The position numbers and the translations under genes are program-made. A DNA stretch of 11,005 nt from Candidatus Moraniibacteriota bacterium (GTDB lineage Bacteria > Patescibacteriota > Minisyncoccia > Moranbacterales > GCA-2747515), in NCBI GenBank assembly GCA_027031945.1, contig JALVPE010000049.1, positions 1 to 11,005 on the forward strand, written 5' to 3'. Under the pieces are notes generated by a model that was not told the DNA's origin, did no database searches, and saw only the letters and a program-made list of their open reading frames with translations. Position 1 is the stretch's first letter. The number at the start of each line of letters is the position of its first letter. This document shows, in pieces, positions 1 through 6,221 of the stretch.

Positions 1-20
1 ATAAAAAGCTTAACTTCATA

Positions 21-29
21 TGATATAAT
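21..29 (+). promoter_or_regulatory. extended -10 promoter
   Basis: TGATATAAT matches the extended -10 pattern TGnTATAAT exactly. The hexamer is at 24-29, so transcription would start near 36 and give a leader of about 28 bases before the ATG at 64. The -35 position falls at the window edge and shows no clear match, which an extended -10 can tolerate. It probably drives the first three genes. Confidence 0.55.
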
Positions 30-63
30 GGAAAATGTTAGTTTCATATAAATAGTAATTATA

Positions 64-258
64 ATGAATAAATTTATTAAAGAAAATATTAGTCCTGTGA
101 GTAAAATTATTGCACGTAAATTAAAGGTTTCTCAAAAAACAGTGGAAACGGTACTTCTTTTAGGTATTCCAATCTTACTTGATTTAGTTTCAAAGAAAAA
201 GAAATCTAATCCTAGACGAAAAAAGCGCAAATATTCTAAAAGAAAACATAAATCATGA
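64..258 (+). CDS. small basic protein of unknown function
   Basis: A 64-aa protein. Residues about 1-28 are mixed polar, residues about 29-43 form a hydrophobic stretch (VETVLLLGIPILLDLV), and the last 20 or so residues are almost all Lys, Arg, Ser and Asn. The strongly basic tail suggests contact with nucleic acid or with an acidic membrane surface. The pattern 'ARKLKVS...IPILLDLV' faintly recalls DUF937-type proteins, but the resemblance is too weak to assign a family. No SD precedes the ATG. A good extended -10 lies 35 bases upstream. The hydrolase gene starts only 10 bases after its stop, so the two are probably co-transcribed. Function not recognised. Confidence 0.65.
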   Translation: MNKFIKENISPVSKIIARKLKVSQKTVETVLLLGIPILLDLVSKKKKSNPRRKKRKYSKRKHKS

Positions 259-268
259 TTTAATTTTT

Positions 269-1936
269 ATGAAGCAAATATTAAATATAGCTAAGAAATT
301 ACTTAAATCATACTGGAACAAGTTTTCGGTTACAGGAATTTTTGTAGCTATGATTTTTGTAGCCTTTTCTCTTACACCATCACTTTTACCACGTACACCT
401 TTTATTCAAGGAGTATTGTCAGGGGTTGTTTTTGCTGTGGGGTATTGGATTGGATGGTTGCTCATTTTATTGTGGCGTTATCTAGAATTACCTGAGACAA
501 AAGGACGATATACTACATATTTACAAGTTGGATTTAGCATTATTATCGGAGGGGGTATTATTTACGCTTTTGGGCACTGGACAATATGGCAGAATTCAAT
601 TCTCCAAGGGATGGATCAAAATATTTTGCAAGCTAACCAATCAATACCTACAGTTATCATAGTTTTTATCATTGTTGCAATTATTCTCATTTCTATTGGG
701 CGTGCAGTATTGAAAAGTTTTCATTTTGTAATGAAATTGATTTATAAATTTATCCCTAGACGTATATCTAATTTTATTGGGATTATTATTGCTGGCAGTT
801 TACTTTTTACTATTGTTAATGGCGTATTTATTGAAACATTTTTTAACATAATTGATTCTAGTGCTGGCAAGGTAAATCAATTAACAGATGCTGGTATAAC
901 AATGCCGACAAATAATCTAAAAACTGGCAGTAGTGAATCGTTTATTAGATGGGAAACGTTGGGTCGAGAAGGAAGAAATTTTGTAACAACTGGACCAACT
1001 GCCAAAGATATTAGTGATTTTACAAAACGACCGGCAATGGAGCCTTTGCGTGTATATGTTGGACTAGAATCTGCTCAAACTGTACAAGAACGTGCAAAGC
1101 TTGCACTTAATGAGCTAAAGCGTGTAAATGCTTTTGATAGATCTGTGCTGATAATAACTACACCAACAGGCACTGGTTGGATGGATCCAAATGCTGTGGA
1201 TTCTATAGAATATATTTATGGAGGCGATACTGCAATTGTAGGAGTTCAATATTCCTATTTATCTAGTCAATCAACGTTGCTTTTTTTACCCACAAGAGCA
1301 AATGAGACGTCAGAAGTAATGTTCCATGTAATTTATAATTACTGGAAAACGTTACCACGAGATTCTCGTCCCAAACTGTATTTATTTGGACTTAGTTTAG
1401 GTTCTTTTGGTTCAGAGCATTCGGCAAAGCTCTATGAAATTATAGATGATCCTATAAATGGGGCACTGTGGGCAGGTCCTCCGTTTGTAAATAAATTACA
1501 CAAAGATATAACAAAAAATCGTAATATAGATTCGCCAGCATGGTTGCCTACTTTTGGTGACGGAAGCATGGTTAGATTTACTTCTGAAGATAATAATCTT
1601 AATAATTACAAAACTAATTGGGGAAAAATGCGTTTAATTTATATTCAGCATGCAACTGATCCAATTTCATTTTTTTCACCAGATATTTTTTATAAAAAAC
1701 CTGAATGGTTAATAGGGCAACGTGGTCCAGATGTTTCACCTTTTTTGCATTGGAGGCCTGTAGTTACTTTCTTCCAAATATTATTTGATCTAACTGCTCC
1801 AGTGGATACTACTCCGATAGGTCATGGACATCATTTTTCAGCAAATTCTTATATTGACAGTTGGATATCACTTACTGATCCGCCAAATTGGAATGACCAA
1901 ATGACATCTAAACTTAAAGAGTTGTTTGCAAAATAA
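269..1936 (+). CDS. membrane-anchored alpha/beta-hydrolase, DUF2319 (Abhydrolase_9) type
   Basis: A 555-aa protein with an N-terminal membrane domain and a C-terminal alpha/beta-hydrolase domain, as in the Abhydrolase_9_N plus Abhydrolase_9 architecture known from actinobacteria. About five membrane segments are visible near residues 20-38, 45-70, 84-107, 127-147 and 166-188. The first contains the family-like 'SLTPSLLPR', followed by 'GYWIGWL'. The hydrolase part begins near residue 240. The nucleophile elbow is GLSLGSFG with Ser376 in a GxSxG motif. Asp464 in 'HATDP' and one of His519, His521 or His522 in 'GHGHH' are the likely rest of the triad. The catalytic part should face one side of the membrane, but the substrate is unknown for this family. 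The ATG at 269 has no SD. The gene lies 10 bases after the small basic protein and 20 bases before the DUF1294 gene, so an operon is likely. The family call is by recognition of motifs; the reaction is not assigned. Confidence 0.85.
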   Translation: MKQILNIAKKLLKSYWNKFSVTGIFVAMIFVAFSLTPSLLPRTPFIQGVLSGVVFAVGYWIGWLLILLWRYLELPETKGRYTTYLQVGFSIIIGGGIIYAFGHWTIWQNSILQGMDQNILQANQSIPTVIIVFIIVAIILISIGRAVLKSFHFVMKLIYKFIPRRISNFIGIIIAGSLLFTIVNGVFIETFFNIIDSSAGKVNQLTDAGITMPTNNLKTGSSESFIRWETLGREGRNFVTTGPTAKDISDFTKRPAMEPLRVYVGLESAQTVQERAKLALNELKRVNAFDRSVLIITTPTGTGWMDPNAVDSIEYIYGGDTAIVGVQYSYLSSQSTLLFLPTRANETSEVMFHVIYNYWKTLPRDSRPKLYLFGLSLGSFGSEHSAKLYEIIDDPINGALWAGPPFVNKLHKDITKNRNIDSPAWLPTFGDGSMVRFTSEDNNLNNYKTNWGKMRLIYIQHATDPISFFSPDIFYKKPEWLIGQRGPDVSPFLHWRPVVTFFQILFDLTAPVDTTPIGHGHHFSANSYIDSWISLTDPPNWNDQMTSKLKELFAK

Positions 1937-1956
1937 ATGATTGTAATAACAAATAT

Positions 1957-2256
1957 ATGGATGATCACATGCTTCTTCTGATAGGATTTTTTATATTTAT
2001 GAATAGTATTGCTTTTTTAATAATGTGGTTTGATAAAAGCAGAGCAAGAAAAATTGTCACACAAAGAATTTCAGAGGGCATGATGTTTTTTATAGCAGTA
2101 GTTTTTGGTGGTGTTGGAATATACATTGGCATGTATTTATTTCGGCATAAAACTAAAAAATGGTATTTTATTGTGGGAATTCCATTTATCATTGTACAAA
2201 ATATTGCTTTTCTATTGTTTATTTATTGTTTAGTGAATAATAATTTTATTTTATAA
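1957..2256 (+). CDS. DUF1294 family membrane protein
   Basis: A 99-aa protein with three membrane segments near residues 5-24, 42-61 and 72-94. It carries the DUF1294 signature in order: FDK-x-x-A (25-30), R-I-S-E (37-40), a Gly-rich G-G-V-G-x-x-x-G-M (51-59) and F-R-H-K-T-K-K (62-68). The family is widespread and often a fusion partner of cold-shock domains elsewhere; here it stands alone. Its biochemical role is unknown. In-frame ATG codons at 1957 and 1969 are both possible starts; the first is used. There is no SD. It follows the hydrolase by 20 bases and is probably the last gene of that operon. No convincing terminator follows its stop. Confidence 0.85.
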   Translation: MDDHMLLLIGFFIFMNSIAFLIMWFDKSRARKIVTQRISEGMMFFIAVVFGGVGIYIGMYLFRHKTKKWYFIVGIPFIIVQNIAFLLFIYCLVNNNFIL

Positions 2257-2288
2257 ATTTTTACTTTTTTTTCAAAAATTGCATTCAG

Positions 2289-2297
2289 TGTTATAAT
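2289..2297 (+). promoter_or_regulatory. extended -10 promoter placed for a leaderless transcript
   Basis: TGTTATAAT is a perfect extended -10, with the hexamer at 2292-2297. Taking the hexamer as -12 to -7 places +1 exactly on the A of the ATG at 2304. The -35 position (2269-2274, TTTTCA) is a weak match. No SD occurs between the promoter and the gene. Confidence 0.65.
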
Positions 2298-2303
2298 GTT
2301 TAT

Positions 2304-4385
2304 ATGAAACAAAAACAAAATTTTTCACAATTGTTTAATCCGCGTTCAATTGCAGTTGTTGGAGCCAGTGGCACAAAAGGGAAGGTAGGAAATATGATTG
2401 CACGTAATATTACATCCCATAATTACAAAGGTGATGTGTTTTTTGTAAATCCTAAGAGAAATAAAATATTAGGAAGAAAATGTTATGATTCCCTTAGTGA
2501 TATTGGGCAAGAGATAGACTGTTCGATTATTGTTGTACCTGGTAAGTTTGTGGAAAACGTAATAAAAGATGGTTCTAGTATATGTAAAAATTTTGTAGTT
2601 ATATCTGCTGGATTTGGTGAGACCGGAACTGCTGGACATAATCGAGAGATGTCACTTAAAACATTGGCTGAAGATTTGAATATAAAAATACTTGGTCCAA
2701 ATTGTTTAGGATTCTTAGTGCCGGCTATTGGATTAAATGCGTCATTTGCCGAGGGGTTGCCGGAAATTGGACATACAGCTATTATTTCGCAATCAGGTGC
2801 ACTTGCAGTCGCTATCATGGATAAAGCACGTAAAGAAAAATTGGGTTTTTCATCCGTGATTTCTATTGGAAATAAAATGCAAATTGGTGCGGCTGAGTTA
2901 ATTGATTATTTGCGTAAAGATAAAAATACAAAAGTAATTGCACTTTATTTGGAGGGCGTTGATAGGGGTCAATCATTTCTAAGTGCAATATCAGGAGCTG
3001 TCAGTGATGGCAAAAAAGTTATTGTACTCAAAGCTGGACGTACTCACGAAGCTCAAAAGGCGATAGCACTTCATACGGGTTCTTTGGCTGGTAGTGATGA
3101 TGTATTTAGTGCAGCTTTGCAAAAAGTTGGCGCACTTCGAGCAGAAAGTATGAGTGAATTTTTTGCACTTGTACGGTTTGGAGAACATTATAAAGGTAAT
3201 TTGGTAGAGCCGGTACATATTGGAATTGTAACGAATGCCGGTGGACCCGGTGTACTTGCAACAGACATTGTGGCAAGTCTAACTGGAGTAGAGATGAGTA
3301 AATTATCTAAAGGCACACAAATATCATTAATAAATGCACTTCCAGAAGCTGCATCTGTACATAATCCTATAGATCTTTTGGGTGATGCAATGTTAGATAG
3401 GTATGAAATTGGCATAAAAAAGTTAATAGCTGATAAGAATGTTGATATTGTATTTGTACTTCTTACACCACAAGACCAAACGCCCGTTAATCAGATTGCA
3501 AAAATGATTGTTGATTTACAAAAAAGAACCAAAAAATTAATCATGACTTCATTTATTGGTGGAGAAAGAGTTGACGACGCAATTGATTTTATGAATGATA
3601 ATGGCGTATTGCATTTTGAATCACCTACGGTAGCGCTTTCTGCTGTGGCTTCTTTTGTAAATAGAGGAACTACTTATGCAATTACTCAGAAAACCATTGT
3701 AAAAAATCGAGTAAATTTAGTACAAAATATTATTAATAAAATAGAAAAAAGAACGTCGTTGTATTTTCAAGAGTGTCAAGCTATTGCAAAAATATATTCA
3801 ATTACTGTGAGTAAATTTTGGGATGTGACAAATGGATTTGATGCTAAGACAAAAATAAGTTATCCATGTGTTGCAAAAGTAGATAATCCAAATGTATTAC
3901 ATAAGACAGATCGTGGTGGTGTAATCCTACCAATAAATAATTTAAAAGAATTAGATAATGCCAAAGATATATTATTAAACAAGTTTCAAGAATCAGGTAC
4001 GCGAATAATTGTTCAACCAATGCTACCTATTCAAACAGAACTAATAATAGGATTTAAACGTGATCCAATTTTTGGTGGTATAATTGTAGCGGGGTTAGGT
4101 GGTATTTATACCGAAGTATTTAAACAAATAGATTTTTATATTGAACCACTTACGTTACGAGAAATAAAACATATTTTAAGGACAGGTAACATTGGTTTTT
4201 TATTTGATGGTACTCGTGGTAAAGAAAATTATAATATTGATTCTATTGCACATATTGTATATAGTGTGGCACTTATGGGAGCAGAAAATCCACAAATAAA
4301 AGCAGTCGATATCAATCCTTTGTTAGTATATAATAATGATAAGAGAGATGTGGCTGTAGATTTTAAAATTCTTTTAAATAAATAA
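2304..4385 (+). CDS. acetate–CoA ligase (ADP-forming), alpha-beta fusion
   Basis: A 693-aa single chain that converts acetyl-CoA (or another acyl-CoA), ADP and phosphate to the free acid, CoA and ATP in the cytoplasm. This is substrate-level ATP formation, typical of fermenting archaea and many candidate-phyla bacteria. Domain order is: CoA-binding Rossmann domain (about 8-135, IAVVGASG at 16-23, 'GPNCLG'), two succinyl-CoA-ligase-like domains (about 150-460, 'ISQSGA'), then an ATP-grasp_5 domain (about 470-690). His257 in LHTGSLAG is the expected phosphorylated His. His533 in VLHKTDRGGV matches the second His that relays phosphate in this family. Lys525 (YPCVAK) suits nucleotide binding and 'VDINPLL' closes the ATP-grasp fold. 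Length is normal for the fused form. The start fits a promoter whose +1 is the ATG itself. Substrate preference among acyl-CoAs cannot be read from sequence alone. Confidence 0.93.
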   Translation: MKQKQNFSQLFNPRSIAVVGASGTKGKVGNMIARNITSHNYKGDVFFVNPKRNKILGRKCYDSLSDIGQEIDCSIIVVPGKFVENVIKDGSSICKNFVVISAGFGETGTAGHNREMSLKTLAEDLNIKILGPNCLGFLVPAIGLNASFAEGLPEIGHTAIISQSGALAVAIMDKARKEKLGFSSVISIGNKMQIGAAELIDYLRKDKNTKVIALYLEGVDRGQSFLSAISGAVSDGKKVIVLKAGRTHEAQKAIALHTGSLAGSDDVFSAALQKVGALRAESMSEFFALVRFGEHYKGNLVEPVHIGIVTNAGGPGVLATDIVASLTGVEMSKLSKGTQISLINALPEAASVHNPIDLLGDAMLDRYEIGIKKLIADKNVDIVFVLLTPQDQTPVNQIAKMIVDLQKRTKKLIMTSFIGGERVDDAIDFMNDNGVLHFESPTVALSAVASFVNRGTTYAITQKTIVKNRVNLVQNIINKIEKRTSLYFQECQAIAKIYSITVSKFWDVTNGFDAKTKISYPCVAKVDNPNVLHKTDRGGVILPINNLKELDNAKDILLNKFQESGTRIIVQPMLPIQTELIIGFKRDPIFGGIIVAGLGGIYTEVFKQIDFYIEPLTLREIKHILRTGNIGFLFDGTRGKENYNIDSIAHIVYSVALMGAENPQIKAVDINPLLVYNNDKRDVAVDFKILLNK

Positions 4386-4387
4386 TT

Positions 4388-4393
4388 TATAAT
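4388..4393 (+). promoter_or_regulatory. possible -10 box for the receiver-like gene
   Basis: A perfect TATAAT lies two bases after the ligase stop codon. It would start transcription near 4400, leaving an 18-base leader without an SD. No -35 is visible and the flanks are AT-rich, so chance is a real alternative. Confidence 0.3.
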
Positions 4394-4417
4394 AAAAATA
4401 AATATTAAATATCATAT

Positions 4418-5524
4418 ATGACATTACAAAACAAGAAAACTCATCTCTTAGATAGTGATAGTGAACAAAATGAAATATCAGATGCTCTTGATCTTTTTGA
4501 TAAGTATGGTGGCGGAGAAAATGACAATTCCTATATGGCTACTTCAGATACAACATCTCGAAGTGTAACAAGGCCACGTACTGATAATGAGATAAATTTA
4601 TCTAATCAAGAACCTGAAAAAAAATGGGAGCAGGAATATGAAGGTAAAAGTTTTGCACAATCTGTGCAATCTGAAAATCCAACTCAAGATACACTAGAAT
4701 CTCAACAAAAAGAATCTGATTCACCAACTGTATCACATCTAAAAAGAGATATATCCTCAGCACCAGAGGCACAAGAAGTGCCAGTATCACAATCAAAAGA
4801 TTTGCCTAAAGAAGAAATTTTACCAAAGCAAGAAACATTACATGCAACAGCACCTGTTAAACAAAACCATAATTCTGTAATTCAAGGTCATCAGAAACAA
4901 ACACAAAAAAAGAGCATAAAACCAAAAGAAGTAATTCCTTCACAAGAAATTCATATTGATCCAAGTAAGAAGACCATTATGATTGTTGATGATGATATTG
5001 ATACTCTGGAAATGTATGCAGATGTTTTTGAAAGTGCAAACTATAATGTTATACGTGCGTCAGATGGACTTGAGGCAATGAGTCTTATTGGTAAACATAC
5101 ACCGCATATAATATTTACAGGTATTGTGATGCCTCGTATGGATGGTTTTTCAATGATGGAAGCACTTAAACAAAATAAGCGTACAGCTGATATTCCTGTT
5201 GTAATCAATTCTCATTTGGGACGAGATACTGATAAAGACAAAGCTGAATCCTTAGGTGCTCGTGATTTTATTATTCGTGGATTTACACAACCTCGTGAGG
5301 TAGTAGAACGTATTGGTGCATTATTGCTTAAAAGTGAATATGTGTTTCACTTTGATAAAAATGATAAAGATGCTCGTAAACTTGTGAGAGATTTGGGCGT
5401 ACCAAATTTTTTTCGTTGTCCACATGGGCAAAAGATGGTGCTTAAATTGAGCATAATGGATGAAAAAGCACTTACATTTTCTGCAAGGTTTAGTTGTGTA
5501 GATGATAAAGATGATAAGGAATAA
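4418..5524 (+). CDS. receiver-like (CheY-fold) protein with degenerate phosphorylation site
   Basis: A 368-aa soluble protein. Residues 1 to about 182 are low-complexity, rich in Gln, Ser, Glu, Pro and Lys, and probably disordered. Residues about 185-305 form a receiver domain: 'IMIVDDD' with acidic residues 191-193, 'PRMDGF' after beta-3, Ser265 at the conserved Thr/Ser position and 'GARDFIIRGF' at the end. The phospho-acceptor Asp is replaced by Gly235 (FTGIVMP where LLDIVMP is usual), and the conserved Lys is Arg287 followed by Gly instead of Pro. The domain is therefore unlikely to accept phosphate in the normal way and may act as a protein-binding pseudo-receiver. A further 60 or so residues, with 'RCPHGQ' and 'KALTFSARFSC', follow the receiver and are not recognised. 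No histidine kinase or DNA-binding output domain is seen nearby. No SD precedes the ATG. Confidence 0.85.
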   Translation: MTLQNKKTHLLDSDSEQNEISDALDLFDKYGGGENDNSYMATSDTTSRSVTRPRTDNEINLSNQEPEKKWEQEYEGKSFAQSVQSENPTQDTLESQQKESDSPTVSHLKRDISSAPEAQEVPVSQSKDLPKEEILPKQETLHATAPVKQNHNSVIQGHQKQTQKKSIKPKEVIPSQEIHIDPSKKTIMIVDDDIDTLEMYADVFESANYNVIRASDGLEAMSLIGKHTPHIIFTGIVMPRMDGFSMMEALKQNKRTADIPVVINSHLGRDTDKDKAESLGARDFIIRGFTQPREVVERIGALLLKSEYVFHFDKNDKDARKLVRDLGVPNFFRCPHGQKMVLKLSIMDEKALTFSARFSCVDDKDDKE

Positions 5525-5525
5525 T

Positions 5526-5547
5526 TACTTGTTATAAGTATTTTTTT
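5526..5547 (+). terminator. weak hairpin plus T-run after the receiver-like gene
   Basis: TACTT (5526-5530) and AAGTA (5536-5540) can form a 5-bp stem with a 5-base loop, followed by seven T (5541-5547). The stem is AT-rich and short. It overlaps the -35 of the next promoter, so it may have no role. Confidence 0.3.
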
Positions 5548-5557
5548 ATGTTATATT
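5529..5557 (+). promoter_or_regulatory. promoter of the 5617-6155 operon
   Basis: TTGTTA (5529-5534) is followed after 17 bases by TATATT (5552-5557), and TG at 5549-5550 makes it an extended -10. Transcription would start near 5564, giving a leader of about 53 bases that ends in a strong SD. Confidence 0.5.
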
Positions 5558-5616
5558 AATGCAATGTTTTGAGTGTGAGGTTTGGTTTTGGATGAAATAA
5601 AAAATGGAGGATTATT

Positions 5617-5835
5617 ATGTTTAGTTCGTTGAAAAAGTTGAAAAATGTTAATAATGGAATTTCTTTTGAAGAATTTTGTAGGATTATTGATGAAGGAGGA
5701 GGTTGCGCAAGTGAACGTGAAGGCATTCGTTCGATATATGATTCCAAAAAAGAGAAACAAGGTTTTGTAGTAAAAGAAGACGCGCTATTGATTGCTAGAG
5801 TTATTATAGCTCAAGACAGACATTTTGAATGGTGA
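5617..5835 (+). CDS. hypothetical 72-aa soluble protein
   Basis: A short soluble protein of mixed charge with 'FEEFCRIIDEGGGCASEREGI' in the middle and a probable helix 'KEDALLIARVIIAQD' at the end. No signal peptide or membrane segment is visible. The start is well supported: GGAGG at 5606-5610 lies 6 bases before the ATG. Its stop overlaps the SD region of the next gene, so the two are translationally coupled and share one promoter and one terminator. I do not recognise the family. Confidence 0.7.
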   Translation: MFSSLKKLKNVNNGISFEEFCRIIDEGGGCASEREGIRSIYDSKKEKQGFVVKEDALLIARVIIAQDRHFEW

Positions 5836-5846
5836 GGAAGAATGAA

Positions 5847-6155
5847 ATGGAATTATTTAAAAAAATTGTTATTTGGTTGATCATATGGTTTATTGCTTCT
5901 TTACTTATTACTCTAAGTCTCTCATTTTTGAACAATTTTTTATTTCTGTATAATTTTTTGTGGACAAGGGTATTTCTAGCAATTTTTCTTCTAGGAAACA
6001 TTATTGCAATACCCATTCTTGTTATAGTCCAACATTGGAAAAGAGAGTATAAAAGACTATTATCATTAGGATTGACGAGAGAAATTGCATTTAAATTGGC
6101 AAGTGAAAATACTAAATATTACTTGCCAAAATGGATACTCAAATCATTAATATAG
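5847..6155 (+). CDS. hypothetical two-segment membrane protein
   Basis: A protein of 102 aa counted from 5847. Two hydrophobic segments lie near residues 5-30 (IVIWLIIWFIASLLITL) and 37-60 (the stretch ending in IPILVIV). They are followed by a basic, partly helical tail 'HWKREYKRLLSLGLTREIAFKLASENTKYYLPKW'-like in character, which probably faces the cytoplasm. An in-frame ATG at 5829 overlaps the previous gene, but GAGGAAG at 5834-5840 sits 6 bases before the ATG at 5847, so I choose 5847. The gene follows the 72-aa protein directly and ends 10 bases before a strong terminator. Function not recognised. It could be a membrane partner of the small upstream protein, but that is inferred from position only. 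Confidence 0.7.
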   Translation: MELFKKIVIWLIIWFIASLLITLSLSFLNNFLFLYNFLWTRVFLAIFLLGNIIAIPILVIVQHWKREYKRLLSLGLTREIAFKLASENTKYYLPKWILKSLI

Positions 6156-6165
6156 AAGATCTGTA

Positions 6166-6202
6166 GGGTGGAGTAATGTAAAATATTGCTCCACTCTTTT
6201 TT
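6166..6202 (+). terminator. Rho-independent terminator of the 5617-6155 operon
   Basis: Arms at 6166-6177 and 6185-6196 pair over 12 positions (two of them G-U), with a 7-base loop, and six T follow at 6197-6202. The inner A-T step continues one pair outward. This is a strong intrinsic terminator. Confidence 0.88.
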
Positions 6203-6203
6203 A

Positions 6204-6212
6204 TGGTACAAT
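6204..6212 (+). promoter_or_regulatory. recJ: extended -10 promoter of recJ, near-leaderless
   Basis: TGGTACAAT is an extended -10, with the hexamer at 6207-6212. The predicted +1 is 6219, three bases before the ATG at 6222. A start at A6222 is also possible. Its -35 region falls inside the 3' arm of the preceding terminator. Confidence 0.55.
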
Positions 6213-6221
6213 AGTGCAGGT

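Noticed and set aside
2483..3415. Three open frames on the - strand inside the acetate–CoA ligase gene
   Set aside because: They are antisense to a gene with clear family motifs, have no start signals and encode no recognisable domain.
5551..6016. Several - strand open frames opposite the two small genes
   Set aside because: The + strand frames have good SDs, a promoter and a terminator in the right direction. The - strand frames have none of these.
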